A DNA stretch of 64,000 nucleotides from Paraglaciecola sp. 20A4 (lineage in GTDB: Bacteria; Pseudomonadota; Gammaproteobacteria; Enterobacterales; Alteromonadaceae): positions 1 through 64,000 of the forward strand of contig NZ_WTPY01000014.1 in NCBI RefSeq assembly GCF_011378905.1, read 5' to 3'. Position numbers and translations under genes: made by a program. Positions 47,907 to 58,144 of this stretch are shown in pieces (the first letter of the stretch is position 1; each line of letters starts with the position of its first letter). A model generated the notes under the pieces. That model saw only the letters and a program-made list of their open reading frames with translations, was not told the origin of the DNA and ran no database searches.

Positions 47907-48878
47907 ATGACCAAAAAATTAAAACACATTGGACTATTTACCTCTGGTGGAGACGCCCCTGGTATGAATGCCGCTTTATATGCAGCGGTAAAAACGGCTG
48001 CTGCCAATGGCATTAGTGTCAGTGGAATTCGTAAAGGATTTGAAGGTTTGATAGACAATGACATCGTTGCGCTTACGACCTGTCAATTGCAAAAAACGAT
48101 GCACCTTGGTGGCACTATACTTAAAACAGCGCGCAGCGATCGTTTTAGAACGATTGAAGGGCGAAAAATTGCCCTGCAGAATATCCATAAAAATGAAATA
48201 GATGGGCTTATTGCGATAGGGGGCGACGGCACATTTCGTGGGATTTCGCTTTTGTCAGATATCAGTGATATTCCGTGTATTGGTATTCCAGGCACCATAG
48301 ACAACGACACTGTTGGCACTGATTACACCTTGGGGTTTGACTCTGCGGTTAATACAGCAATGACGTGTATTGACAATATAAGAGATACGGCAGAATCCCA
48401 TAACAGGATGTTTGTTGTTGAAGTCATGGGCAGAGACTCCGGGTACATTGGTGTGTATTCGGGTTTAACCTCGGGAGCTGATTCAATATTAATTCCGGAA
48501 AGTCCGCAAGATCTCGAGTACCTCTTGGATAAAATTAAGGGTTATAACAGCGAAGATGCGTTTATCGTTGTGTTGTCTGAAGGCAATAAATTAGGTCTTA
48601 ATTATGTATCGTCAAAAATACGCCAAGTTAATGATGAAATAGACTTACGCTTTTGCAAACTTGGGCATATTCAAAGAGGAGGCAATCCTTCAGCCTCTGA
48701 CCGAATGTTGGGTATAAGGCTGGGCGTAATGGCAGTCAATGCGCTTGTCCAAGGTGAAAGTAATAAAATGGCGGGAATTTGTGATAATCAGCTCGTCTTG
48801 ACGCCTTTTTCAAAGATAGCAAAACAACATAGTATCGATAGAGAGCTGCGAAGCTTAGTAGAATTATTTTGTCATTAA
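47907..48878 (+). CDS. pfkA: ATP-dependent 6-phosphofructokinase
   Basis: A 323-residue PfkA. The FTSGGDAPGMNA motif (11-22) begins the protein, and both positions that separate ATP- from PPi-dependent enzymes are of the ATP type: GGDGTFRG (glycine after the GGD) and PGTIDND (glycine rather than lysine). MGRDSGYIGVYSGL and the substrate loop HIQRGGNPSASDR are intact. Its presence makes a complete Embden-Meyerhof route possible; many marine Alteromonadales rely on the Entner-Doudoroff path. Operon with gpmA; followed by a terminator. Confidence 0.92.
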   Translation: MTKKLKHIGLFTSGGDAPGMNAALYAAVKTAAANGISVSGIRKGFEGLIDNDIVALTTCQLQKTMHLGGTILKTARSDRFRTIEGRKIALQNIHKNEIDGLIAIGGDGTFRGISLLSDISDIPCIGIPGTIDNDTVGTDYTLGFDSAVNTAMTCIDNIRDTAESHNRMFVVEVMGRDSGYIGVYSGLTSGADSILIPESPQDLEYLLDKIKGYNSEDAFIVVLSEGNKLGLNYVSSKIRQVNDEIDLRFCKLGHIQRGGNPSASDRMLGIRLGVMAVNALVQGESNKMAGICDNQLVLTPFSKIAKQHSIDRELRSLVELFCH

Positions 48879-48879
48879 C

Positions 48880-48909
48880 GGTAGTGGTCAATACTCGATG
48901 ACCACTACC
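48880..48909. terminator. Bidirectional terminator between pfkA and pta
   Basis: Perfect 11-base arms GGTAGTGGTCA and TGACCACTACC with an eight-base loop lie just after the pfkA stop, followed by TTATTGCCTTTT. They sit between converging genes. Confidence 0.8.
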
Positions 48910-48955
48910 TTATTGCCTTTTGTTGCGGTTTTTTAATTCTAAGCTATTCAGCTAT

Positions 48956-51100
48956 TCAAGAGTTTTGCTGGGTGGCCTGAATGGCCGTTAGTGCAATGGT
49001 AAAAACGATATCATCTACTAGGGCTCCACGACTCAAATCATTCACTGGCTTGCCCATACCTTGAAGCATGGGGCCTATGCTGACCAAATTAGCACTTCGT
49101 TGTACGGCCTTGTAGGTGGTGTTCCCCGTGTTGAGATCTGGGAATATAAAAACCGTAGCTTGACCAGCCACTTTGGAATTGGGGGCTTTTTTACTGGCGA
49201 CGTTTTCCATAATAGCCGCATCGTATTGTAGCGGCCCATCAATCAATAAGTCGGGTCTTTTTTGCTGTGCAAGTTGCGTCGCTTTTTTTACCTTGTCTAC
49301 GTCAACCCCAGTACCTGAATCGCCCGTACTGTAACTGATCATGGCAACCTTAGGCTCAATGCCAAAGGCAGCGGCTGAATCGGCAGATTGAATGGCAATA
49401 TCCGCTAATTGCTCAGCCGTAGGATCGGGGTTTATTGCACAATCTCCGTACACCAATACTTGTTCAGGTAACAGCATAAAGAAGATTGATGAGACCAACG
49501 ATGCGCCGGGCGCTGTTTTTATTAATTGCAGTGCTGGCCTGATAGTATTTGCGGTAGTGTGTACTGCGCCCGAAACTAATCCGTCTACGTGGCCTTGGTG
49601 CAGCATCATTGTACCAAGCACAACGTTGTCGAGTAGTTGCTCTTGAGCCACAACAGCCGTTAAGCCTTTGTGTTTACGCAGTTCTACTAGCGGCGCAACG
49701 TATTGGTTTCGCAGTTCTTCAGGTTGTTGAATTATTACACTGTCGGGCAGTATTACACCTTGTTGTTCGGCGACTCTGAGGATCTCAATTCTGTCGCCTA
49801 ATAACACGCATTTAGCAATGCCGCGTTCAGCACAAATAGCGGCCGCTTTTATCGTACGCGGCTCATCACCCTCGGGTAATACAATGGTTTTATTAGCCGC
49901 CTTTGCCAATTGAGTCAATTTAAAGCGAAAAGCAGGTGGAGACAAACGCAATACTTTAGCTGCACCCTGCGTTATTGAGTTTATCCATTTAGGGTCAATG
50001 CAACTTGCCGCATGATCCATCACGCGGTTGATGCGCTGCTCATCATCGACAGGCACTTCTAAGTTGTAAAAATGCAGATTCAATGAGGTTTGCCAAGTGT
50101 TGTCGTAGATTAACATTACGGGTAGGCCACTTTCCATGGCTTGTGAGCATAATGCCATCACTCTTGGGTCGGGCTCATATCCGCCCGTCAACAAAATAGC
50201 GCCAATCTTGGTACCATTTTGCGCGGCGAGACAGGCCATAACAAACATATCGTTACGATCCCCTGATATAACTAATAAGGCCCCTGGTTTTAAAACCCAC
50301 ACCATATTGTGGATTTCACGCGCACACAAATTCACACTACGCAATCTGCGATGTTTGTAGTCACCTTCATTGATCATTCTGGCATTGAGGTGTTTACGTA
50401 CGTCATTCACCCGGGGCGCTATTAATTCGAAATTCCAATTTATACACCCTAATAACGCAAACGATTTGTTGAAAATAGCCAACTTACCAAGTTTATCGAT
50501 AATTTTTTCAGTTTGGCTTTCATCATGATGTTCGATCAGTTCAGTGCTCAAATGTCCTCGTTCATCAAGTGGTGCGTTTATTTTATTGAATATACAGCCA
50601 AGTACTTTTTTGTTTTTGTGACCGCCGTAGTTGTCAGCGACAATTTCTAGTTTATCGTTTAGCTGGGTCGAACTTAAATTGCCCGGCGCGCTAACCAATA
50701 CAATTTTGGCATCTAAGGCATTGCAAATTTCGCGATTTAGTCGCACTGCATAAGGATGGCTTGGGGTTGAAACAAGTCCCTCTATTATGCAGATGTCTTC
50801 GTCGCTTGAATGTTGTTCATATAAGGCGATGATTTCTTCGAGCAATATATCCATGTTGTCATTGCTGATCATGTCTTCTACGTAGGCGGAGGTAAGCGGT
50901 GTTGCTGGCTTTATTAAGCCTAATTGACTGATGATAGTGGTTGATTTTTCTGCTTCGTCATCACCATGACGCGGTTGCCCCATTGGTTTGAAAAAGTTAA
51001 TTTTCAAACCTTGTTGTTGCATGGCTCTAACCAAACCCAAAGATACACTGGTAAGCCCAACACTGCTGCCCACTGGTATTAACATAATTCTGCGTGCCAT
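48956..51100 (-). CDS. pta: Phosphate acetyltransferase (long form)
   Basis: A 714-residue Pta of the three-domain type: an N-terminal P-loop/BioD-like domain ([21 protein letters not shown]), a central DRTGG domain and the C-terminal PTA_PTB catalytic domain ([13 protein letters not shown] ... YSTGDSGTG ... [19 protein letters not shown]). It converts acetyl-CoA to acetyl phosphate. Nine bases separate it from ackA upstream, so the ackA-pta operon makes ATP from acetyl-CoA and releases acetate, or runs in reverse for acetate use. Confidence 0.93.
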   Translation of the reverse strand: MARRIMLIPVGSSVGLTSVSLGLVRAMQQQGLKINFFKPMGQPRHGDDEAEKSTTIISQLGLIKPATPLTSAYVEDMISNDNMDILLEEIIALYEQHSSDEDICIIEGLVSTPSHPYAVRLNREICNALDAKIVLVSAPGNLSSTQLNDKLEIVADNYGGHKNKKVLGCIFNKINAPLDERGHLSTELIEHHDESQTEKIIDKLGKLAIFNKSFALLGCINWNFELIAPRVNDVRKHLNARMINEGDYKHRRLRSVNLCAREIHNMVWVLKPGALLVISGDRNDMFVMACLAAQNGTKIGAILLTGGYEPDPRVMALCSQAMESGLPVMLIYDNTWQTSLNLHFYNLEVPVDDEQRINRVMDHAASCIDPKWINSITQGAAKVLRLSPPAFRFKLTQLAKAANKTIVLPEGDEPRTIKAAAICAERGIAKCVLLGDRIEILRVAEQQGVILPDSVIIQQPEELRNQYVAPLVELRKHKGLTAVVAQEQLLDNVVLGTMMLHQGHVDGLVSGAVHTTANTIRPALQLIKTAPGASLVSSIFFMLLPEQVLVYGDCAINPDPTAEQLADIAIQSADSAAAFGIEPKVAMISYSTGDSGTGVDVDKVKKATQLAQQKRPDLLIDGPLQYDAAIMENVASKKAPNSKVAGQATVFIFPDLNTGNTTYKAVQRSANLVSIGPMLQGMGKPVNDLSRGALVDDIVFTIALTAIQATQQNS

Positions 51101-51109
51101 GACTTCTCC

Positions 51110-52306
51110 TTACGCTTTAAATGCGTAGTTAATGGTCTCTTTTGCAATAACCCATTCTTCATTGGTAGCTATGGTATATATCGGTTTCGAGTGTTTACTG
51201 CTTATTAAGCCTGAGCGACCGAAGCGTATTTCGGAATTTAACGTGTCATCAATGGCTAAACCCAAGTGACCCAATTGAATAATCGTTTGCTCGCGGATGT
51301 AACTAGAGTTTTCACCGATCCCACCGGTAAATACTAAAGCATCTAAAGGGCCAATCACGGCTAAATAAGAGCCAATGTATTTAACTAAGCGATAAATAAA
51401 CATATCTAGGGCAAGCTTGGCTTGTTCGTTGCCTTTGGCTTGCTCGTCTTCTAACGCTCTGCAGTCGTTCGTTAACTGAGAAATACCCTGTAAACCAGAG
51501 TCTTTGTTCATCAGTGAACTGACCTGAGCAGCGCTATAGTCCAATTGCTCAATCATGTACGTGGCGATACTTGGATCAATGTCACCGCATCGTGTGCCCA
51601 TCACGAGACCTTCCAGCGGTGTGAAGCCCATACTGGTATCGACTGCTATGCCTTTTTTGATGGCAGTGATACTGCATCCATTGCCAAGATGAGCCGTGAT
51701 TAAGTTACACTCTTCAATGTTTTTATTGAGTCGCTTGGCCGCTTCGCGAGAAACAAAGTAATGACTCGAACCGTGAAAGCCGAACTTGCGTATGCCGTAT
51801 TGCTCGTAAAGCGAGTAAGGCAGGGCATATAAATAAACATGTTTAGGTAATGTTTGAAAAAAGGCGGTATCAAAAACTGCCACCTGTGGTAGCTCTGGAA
51901 AGGCCGCCTGTGCGCTTTCGATGCCGGCGACATGGGCTAAGTTATGTAACGGAGCCATTTTTGCTAAATCTCGGATCTGTTCTTTAACCGTGTCATCAAT
52001 CAAGCATGCATGAGTGAAAACCTCTCCGCCTTGTACTACCCGATGCCCAACCGCAATAAGACTCGAATGCAGTTCATCAAATTTGTTTAGAACCGCGCCA
52101 ATATTACTTAGCGCGTCTTTATGGGAGGCGTTATCTGGCAGTTCTATAATTGTTTTTTCTTGCCTAAAGGCATATCGCAGCAGACCATTAGTCGCGCCAA
52201 GATTTTCAGCAATCCCTTGTAAAGGAGTATCACCAGATTTGGCGTCAATAATGGCAAATTTAATAGATGAGCTACCACAGTTGAGCACGAGTACGTGTTG
52301 ATTCAT
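51110..52306 (-). CDS. ackA: Acetate kinase
   Basis: A 398-residue acetate kinase of the ASKHA fold. The first phosphate loop VLVLNCGSSSIKFAI (5-19), signature FGFHGSSHYFVS (near 175), MGFTPLEGLVMGTRCGDIDP and VFTGGIGENSSYIR are all present. It interconverts acetyl phosphate and acetate with ATP/ADP. First gene of the ackA-pta operon. An FNR-like half-symmetric site lies about 150 bases upstream (52449-52462). Confidence 0.93.
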   Translation of the reverse strand: MNQHVLVLNCGSSSIKFAIIDAKSGDTPLQGIAENLGATNGLLRYAFRQEKTIIELPDNASHKDALSNIGAVLNKFDELHSSLIAVGHRVVQGGEVFTHACLIDDTVKEQIRDLAKMAPLHNLAHVAGIESAQAAFPELPQVAVFDTAFFQTLPKHVYLYALPYSLYEQYGIRKFGFHGSSHYFVSREAAKRLNKNIEECNLITAHLGNGCSITAIKKGIAVDTSMGFTPLEGLVMGTRCGDIDPSIATYMIEQLDYSAAQVSSLMNKDSGLQGISQLTNDCRALEDEQAKGNEQAKLALDMFIYRLVKYIGSYLAVIGPLDALVFTGGIGENSSYIREQTIIQLGHLGLAIDDTLNSEIRFGRSGLISSKHSKPIYTIATNEEWVIAKETINYAFKA

Positions 52307-53000
52307 AAACGTTTTCTATCCTATTTGGATGAATGCGAAGCTAACAATATTAGCTTGTCTAATGCACTTTGGGTAATAATTGTTATTAACATCAACAGCT
52401 GAGTTCAGTTCAAGGGCGTACATTGTACAGGGCTGCATCAGTTGCCACTTGTCTATGATCAATAACGCTAGAAGAACGTACTTTGCTAAATATTGTGCTA
52501 GCTGATCTTAGTTAGATATACAGCGCTTAAAGCTGAGTTAACTGCTTAACAAATGTTATTCAAATACCTCGTTTAGGCTTACTTTACATACGCATTTATC
52601 ACACCTAAGTTCGACCGTGACGACTACTTCTTATCGATGATTTAAAACGTGCATTGATGCGTACATTTCTGCCAATTCTTATTTCACTCAATGCATTAAA
52701 ATTACTATTTAGAGCTGTTATTTAAAACACCATTCTCATCATATTTATTAGATTAAATTAGTTAGTGCTCAATGTTATTTGTAGCTTGACTATCAGTGTC
52801 CTATAAACTAAAAAAACTTACCATTCTATTGGATGTTGCTGATTTTATTGGTTTTTGATCATAAATTTGAATTTATTTTAATCTTTTTTAGATGACGGTA
52901 TTTGTACGGCATTACAGTAACTTAGGTTCAATTCAACGCATTTGATATAGCCCATTCACAGTTTGTCAACATTGAATTATTAACTCTATTGCCCTAAGGT
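52307..53000. other. AT-rich divergent regulatory region, ackA/betI
   Basis: Almost 700 bases with no gene seen. It must contain the promoters of ackA-pta (leftward) and betI (rightward). TTGTCTATGATCAA at 52449-52462 matches eight of ten specified bases of the FNR consensus. The stretch 52720-52980 is very AT-rich. Confidence 0.4.
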
Positions 53001-53009
53001 TTGTTTTTT

Positions 53010-53023
53010 ATTGAACGTTCAAT
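53010..53023. promoter_or_regulatory. Putative BetI operator
   Basis: The perfect 14-base palindrome ATTGAACGTTCAAT ends 10 bases before the betI ATG. Its core resembles the BetI boxes described upstream of bet operons, which suggests autorepression relieved by choline. Confidence 0.7.
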
Positions 53024-53033
53024 TAACAAAAAT

Positions 53034-53624
53034 ATGCCTAAAGTTGGAATGCAACCAGTTCGACGTCAGCAGTTAATAGACGCAACTATTGAGTCAGTGG
53101 CCGAATTTGGATTACAGGCCACGACCATTAATCGCATCAGCGAAAAAGCGGGCTTATCGTCCGGCATTATCAGCCATTATTTTGCTGGTAAACAGGGCTT
53201 GATCGAAGCCACCGTGCGTTATTTGTTATCGAACTTAAAGAAGGTGCTGATGGAAGGGCTCACCCCGACGACGACACCAGAACAAAGGTTAATGCTAATC
53301 ATTGAAGCGAATTTTTCTCGACTACAGCAGCAAAGCGAAACCACTAAAACGTGGTTAAGTTTCTGGTCGCAATCGATGCATGATTATGAATTACACCGTT
53401 TACAGATTGTAAACAGCCGACGACTTTTTAGTAACTTGGCCTGTTCATTTAAACAGTTAATGAGCGACGACGATGCCAAATTAGCAGCACAACTATGTGC
53501 AGCGATGATTGATGGCTTGTGGTTACGGGCAGTGCTAAGTAAATCTGATGAAAATGAATTTGAACGCTGTGAATACTTAGCAAAGAACTATGTAAATTCA
53601 CTTATCAAGCAGTATGGAGCTTAA
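53034..53624 (+). CDS. betI: Transcriptional repressor BetI
   Basis: A 196-residue TetR-family regulator. The N-terminus [19 protein letters not shown] and helix-turn-helix ([21 protein letters not shown], about 34-54) match BetI, which represses choline oxidation genes until choline binds. The start at 53034 is chosen because BetI proteins begin this way; an in-frame start at 53001 precedes the operator. No Shine-Dalgarno is visible before the ATG, and the operator palindrome occupies that region. The gene overlaps or abuts betB. Confidence 0.88.
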   Translation: MPKVGMQPVRRQQLIDATIESVAEFGLQATTINRISEKAGLSSGIISHYFAGKQGLIEATVRYLLSNLKKVLMEGLTPTTTPEQRLMLIIEANFSRLQQQSETTKTWLSFWSQSMHDYELHRLQIVNSRRLFSNLACSFKQLMSDDDAKLAAQLCAAMIDGLWLRAVLSKSDENEFERCEYLAKNYVNSLIKQYGA

Positions 53625-53625
53625 T

Positions 53626-55089
53626 TTGACAACACCGGTTTACCAAAACTTTATTCATGGCCAATTCTTAGGGAATCAAAGTGGCGACACTTTCGAGGTG
53701 AAAAACCCTGCCACCGATCAGGTGATTTACCGAGTTGAAGTGGCTGATGAGACTATTCAGGCCGCCGCTATTAAAAGTGCAAAGCAAGGTTTTGCCATTT
53801 GGTCTGGTATGACGCCCATTGAGCGCAGTCGTATTTTATTAAAAGCAGTGAATCTACTACGTGAACGTAATGATGAGCTGGCAAAAATTGAAGTGCTAGA
53901 CACAGGTAAACCTTGGCAAGAAGCCGAGTGCGTTGATGTGCAAACCGGCGCAGATGTCATTGAGTATTTCGCCGGATTAGCTCCAGCACAAGTTGGTCAA
54001 CAACAAATGGTGGGTGATGATTTTTACTACACCCGTAAAGAACCCCTTGGAATATGTGCTGGCATTGGCGCGTGGAACTATCCATTGCAAATTGCTTGCT
54101 GGAAGTCAGGTCCTGCACTCGCTGCAGGCAATGCACTTATTTTTAAGCCGTCAGAAGAAACCCCGTTAGGCGCAATTAAGCTAGCTGAAATTTTTACTGA
54201 AGCGGGTGTGCCAGCAGGTGTATTTAATGTGGTGCAAGGTGCCGCAGAGGTGGGGCAGTGGTTAACGCAAAGCTCTGATATTGAAAAGGTTTCGTTTACC
54301 GGCGAAGTAGGCACAGGTAAAAAAGTAGTCGCCAGTGCAGCGGGCTCGTTAAAAGATGTGACCATGGAGCTTGGCGGAAAGTCGCCTTTATTGGTATTTG
54401 ATGATGCCGATGTATCTCAAGCTGTAAGCGCAGCCATGCTTGGTAACTTTTACACCCAAGGCGAAGTGTGTACCAATTGCACTCGGGTTTATGTGCATAA
54501 AGCCGTTTATCAGGCCTTTATTGATGAGCTTAAAACCCGTACCGAACAAAATATTATCGCGGGCGATCCTCTTGATCCTAGCGTTAATTTAGGCGCACTT
54601 ATTTCAAAAAATCATCAAAACTTGGTGATGAGCTACATCGATAAGGGGATTGCAGAGGGCGCGACGGTATTAACTGGCGGCACTATGCTTAATCCTGAGT
54701 CTGCACCTAACGGCTACTTTGTTGCACCAACCGTGTTTGTGGATTGCCGTGATGACATGACGATTGTCAAAGAAGAGATTTTTGGGCCCGTTATGTGTGT
54801 ATTGGTATTTGAAGACGAAGAAGATGTTATTCAGCGTGCAAACGATACCCACTTGGGCTTAGCTGCCGGTGTGTTTACCCAAGACATAAAGCGCGCGCAT
54901 CGCGTGATACACCGCTTGCAAGCCGGTATATGTTGGATAAACAGTTACGGTAACTCACCAGCAGAAATGCCTGTAGGGGGTTACAAACAATCGGGTATTG
55001 GCCGTGAAAACGGCATTGAAACGCTCGATCACTACACGCAAACCAAATCTATTTATGTGGGTATGAGCAACATTGAGAGCCCGTTTTAA
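53626..55089 (+). CDS. betB: Betaine aldehyde dehydrogenase
   Basis: A 487-residue aldehyde dehydrogenase that oxidises betaine aldehyde to glycine betaine with NAD. Motifs: [13 protein letters not shown] (near 150), the catalytic glutamate in [10 protein letters not shown], and the nucleophilic cysteine in [10 protein letters not shown]. The TTG at 53626 has GGAG six bases upstream; an ATG at 53614, overlapping betI by 11 bases, is the alternative and lacks a ribosome site. Part of betIBA; its last base overlaps the betA start codon. Confidence 0.9.
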   Translation: MTTPVYQNFIHGQFLGNQSGDTFEVKNPATDQVIYRVEVADETIQAAAIKSAKQGFAIWSGMTPIERSRILLKAVNLLRERNDELAKIEVLDTGKPWQEAECVDVQTGADVIEYFAGLAPAQVGQQQMVGDDFYYTRKEPLGICAGIGAWNYPLQIACWKSGPALAAGNALIFKPSEETPLGAIKLAEIFTEAGVPAGVFNVVQGAAEVGQWLTQSSDIEKVSFTGEVGTGKKVVASAAGSLKDVTMELGGKSPLLVFDDADVSQAVSAAMLGNFYTQGEVCTNCTRVYVHKAVYQAFIDELKTRTEQNIIAGDPLDPSVNLGALISKNHQNLVMSYIDKGIAEGATVLTGGTMLNPESAPNGYFVAPTVFVDCRDDMTIVKEEIFGPVMCVLVFEDEEDVIQRANDTHLGLAAGVFTQDIKRAHRVIHRLQAGICWINSYGNSPAEMPVGGYKQSGIGRENGIETLDHYTQTKSIYVGMSNIESPF

Positions 55090-56759
55090 TGGCGGGACTT
55101 AATTACGATTACATCATAGTCGGTGCTGGCTCTGCGGGTTGCGTACTAGCCAATAGACTCTCAGAAGACTCTGATAAACGAGTTCTGCTGCTGGAAACCG
55201 GCGGTAGTGATAACAATATATTTATCAAAATGCCCACCGCGTTATCCATTCCCATGAACAGTGATAAATACGCGTGGCAGTTTCACACAGAATCAGAACC
55301 TTATTTAGATAATCGCAAAATGCATTGCCCCAGAGGCAAAGTGTTAGGTGGCTCGTCGTCTATTAATGGCATGGTGTATGTTCGTGGTCACGCCAAAGAT
55401 TTTGACGAGTGGCAAGAGCACGGCGCCGATGGCTGGGACTACCAGTCCTGCTTACCGTACTTTCAAAAGGCAGAGTCATTCTATTTAGGTAAAGATGCTT
55501 ACCGTGGCGATAGTGGACCTCTTGGGGTCAATAATGGCAATGAAATGGCCAACCCACTTTATAAAGCCTTTATCGAAGCCGGACAACAAGCAGGCTACGC
55601 CGCAACTGATGATTACAACGCTGGGCAGCAAGAGGGTTTTGGCCCGATGCATATGACCGTAAAAGACGGTGTGCGCAGTTCGGCAAGTCGCGAATACCTT
55701 GATCCAGTTAAGTCACGGAGTAACTTAACCATAGTGACAGGTGCACTGGCTGAAAAAGTCTTGCTCGATGGTAAACAAGCCGTTGGTGTTCAATACAGTG
55801 TTAACGGCGAAAAGGTAACAGCTAAAGCAAGTAAAGAAGTGGTGTTAAGTGCAGGCTCGATTGGCTCACCGCATTTATTGCAGCTTTCTGGTATTGGTGA
55901 TAGTGAAACCTTAAAAAACGCGGGTATTGCGGTGAAACACCATTTACCCGGCGTAGGGCAAAACCTTCAAGATCACTTAGAGTTTTACTTTCAATATAAG
56001 TGCAAGCAACCCATTACCTTAAACGGCAAACTTGGTTTGATTTCAAAAGGCTTGATTGGCGCACGTTGGTTATTTACCCGCAAAGGTCTTGGGGCGAGCA
56101 ATCATTTTGAATCTTGTGCTTTTATTCGCTCAAAAGCAGGTGTGCAATGGCCCGACATTCAGTATCACTTCTTACCGGCAGCCATGCGCTACGACGGCAG
56201 AAGCGCGTTTGCGGGTCATGGTTTTCAAGTGCACGTAGGCCACAATAAACCGAAAAGCCGAGGTGCGGTGACTATTCAGTCAGCGGATCCTACGATAGCA
56301 CCCAAAATTCAATTCAATTACCTACAACATCAAGATGATATTGAAGGGTTTAGAGCTTGCGTGCGTTTAACTCGTGAAATTATCGAGCAAAGTGCATTCG
56401 ATGCATATCGAGATGATGAAATTCAGCCAGGTAAGCACATACAAACGGATGAAGAAATCGATGCTTTCGTGCGCCAAGCAACCGAGAGTGCTTACCATCC
56501 TTCGTGTTCATGCAAGATGGGTGAAGACGATATGGCCGTGGTTGATTCAAGTACTCAGGTGCATGGCATTGCGGGGTTACGTGTGGTTGATTCTTCAATT
56601 TTTCCCACTGTACCAAATGGCAATTTAAATGCGCCTACTATTATGGTGGCAGAAAAAGCAGCAGACATCATTTTGGGTAAACCAGCGCTTAGTCATTCAC
56701 CGGTAAGTGTTGCTATTCCAAGTGATTGGCAAACGATACAGCGTAGTTCGAAGATTTAA
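55089..56759 (+). CDS. betA: Choline dehydrogenase
   Basis: A 556-residue GMC oxidoreductase. The FAD dinucleotide motif [17 protein letters not shown] (6-22), GMC signature [19 protein letters not shown] (about 79-97), and the C-terminal catalytic HPSCSCKMG and [19 protein letters not shown] are intact. It oxidises choline to betaine aldehyde, passing electrons to the respiratory chain. Its ATG overlaps the betB stop (TAATG). Confidence 0.93.
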   Translation: MAGLNYDYIIVGAGSAGCVLANRLSEDSDKRVLLLETGGSDNNIFIKMPTALSIPMNSDKYAWQFHTESEPYLDNRKMHCPRGKVLGGSSSINGMVYVRGHAKDFDEWQEHGADGWDYQSCLPYFQKAESFYLGKDAYRGDSGPLGVNNGNEMANPLYKAFIEAGQQAGYAATDDYNAGQQEGFGPMHMTVKDGVRSSASREYLDPVKSRSNLTIVTGALAEKVLLDGKQAVGVQYSVNGEKVTAKASKEVVLSAGSIGSPHLLQLSGIGDSETLKNAGIAVKHHLPGVGQNLQDHLEFYFQYKCKQPITLNGKLGLISKGLIGARWLFTRKGLGASNHFESCAFIRSKAGVQWPDIQYHFLPAAMRYDGRSAFAGHGFQVHVGHNKPKSRGAVTIQSADPTIAPKIQFNYLQHQDDIEGFRACVRLTREIIEQSAFDAYRDDEIQPGKHIQTDEEIDAFVRQATESAYHPSCSCKMGEDDMAVVDSSTQVHGIAGLRVVDSSIFPTVPNGNLNAPTIMVAEKAADIILGKPALSHSPVSVAIPSDWQTIQRSSKI

Positions 56760-56862
56760 TCTGGCCACCTGAAGCGCAGCAAAATCGATATTTTGCTGCG
56801 TAATGCGAGTCACAAAACAGGAAGAAATATGCAGCATTATCGTTTATTTTGGGGAAGTTTTA

Positions 56863-58080
56863 ATGACCTTATGGCTTAACGCAGGGATCATTTTTACTCT
56901 TTTAGCCATTGTGGTTATTTTGATTAAGTGGGGAAATGTACAATGTATCGGCGTGACGCCGGTCAGGTTGTTTACCTTTATCGCGATCTTATTCACATCA
57001 GGCCTAGACGTGGGTTTGATTATGTTTCCGCTCACTGAATTCGCCGGTTATGCCGACTTAAAAGCAAGCCCAGAGTATGCATTTACCAATCCAATGGCCA
57101 TTGAGTTTGGTTATTGGGGGTTTCTGATTTGGGGATTTTATTTTGTTACCTGTTTCTATTTCTGCGTGGTAGAGCCCAAAGTTAGATTTTTCGAAATTCC
57201 CTTGGTCAAATTTATCAATAATGTAGTGATTATTGGTACCTGCGCATTTACTGCTTCTTTGTTACTGGCGAACCTACCTTGGTATATCCCGGCTATTGGT
57301 GATGGAGAATCTGTTGTTCCTACCTTCTATTTCATCGTGTTCGCGGCAATCTGTTTCGCCGTTTACTCCAGTACTGACATTAAATACGTACGGCTGCTCA
57401 GTATCTCGACTACGTGGTTGTTTATCGCCTTAATTGCTTTTATGTGGGCTGGCGCATTTATGGGCAGCGAGAGCCAAGTGGCCGCGTTCAGCCATAATTT
57501 AGAGCTGATAGGCAGTTACTTCGGCAACATAGAAGACTTTGTACTGCCGCTGAATGTTTACCATGAGTTTTATCTATTCTGGTGGTTTGCATGGAGCATA
57601 ATGATTGGCCAATTTACCTCGCGTTTTGTCGGGGGGTTACGCACTTATCAAGTGTTGGGCGCCATGCTGATATTTCCTTCTATCCCCATCGCAGTTTGGT
57701 TTAGTGTACTTTATCAATATCATGAAGCCGGCATTCCTACTACAGGCCTTAAAAACTTTGCGATGGCCTTTGTGGGCATTGTATTTGTGATCAATTCTCT
57801 CGATTCGCTCATTCGCCTATACACAGATAACTTGAATATGACGGTAAAGCGTTTAGGAAAGTTCAATTATATTGCCTTAAACGTGGTCACGTTATCTCTA
57901 CTAACCCTGCTGTTTAAACTAGAGTTTTTACAAATTCAGTGGGTCGGGGCATTGGTCATTGGACTGTTCTTCAGTTGTGCCATTTTCATTGCCTACAGCA
58001 AACCTAAAACAGTCAAAAATATAGACAGCTCGCCTAAGGGCAACGAGATCGATTTCACCAAAATAGATTCAGATAATTAA
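56863..58080 (+). CDS. Short BCCT-like transporter (probable choline carrier)
   Basis: A 405-residue inner-membrane protein with about ten to eleven hydrophobic helices. Two stretches resemble betaine/choline/carnitine transporters: SGLDVGLIMF at the unwound third helix, and FWWFAWSIMIGQFTSRFVGGLRTYQVL at the eighth helix, where BCCTs carry the WW-x-x-W signature. BCCTs are normally 500 residues or more; this one lacks the first helix and the long tail. GGGGAAG precedes the ATG at 56863; the longer frame to 56803 has none. It lies 103 bases after betA, between betA and the TBDR, so choline is the likely cargo. Confidence 0.65.
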   Translation: MTLWLNAGIIFTLLAIVVILIKWGNVQCIGVTPVRLFTFIAILFTSGLDVGLIMFPLTEFAGYADLKASPEYAFTNPMAIEFGYWGFLIWGFYFVTCFYFCVVEPKVRFFEIPLVKFINNVVIIGTCAFTASLLLANLPWYIPAIGDGESVVPTFYFIVFAAICFAVYSSTDIKYVRLLSISTTWLFIALIAFMWAGAFMGSESQVAAFSHNLELIGSYFGNIEDFVLPLNVYHEFYLFWWFAWSIMIGQFTSRFVGGLRTYQVLGAMLIFPSIPIAVWFSVLYQYHEAGIPTTGLKNFAMAFVGIVFVINSLDSLIRLYTDNLNMTVKRLGKFNYIALNVVTLSLLTLLFKLEFLQIQWVGALVIGLFFSCAIFIAYSKPKTVKNIDSSPKGNEIDFTKIDSDN

Positions 58081-58144
58081 TTAAATAAAGGAATTAACCA
58101 TCAATTCACACAATAAAAACACAACACACAAAACAGGACTTTTT

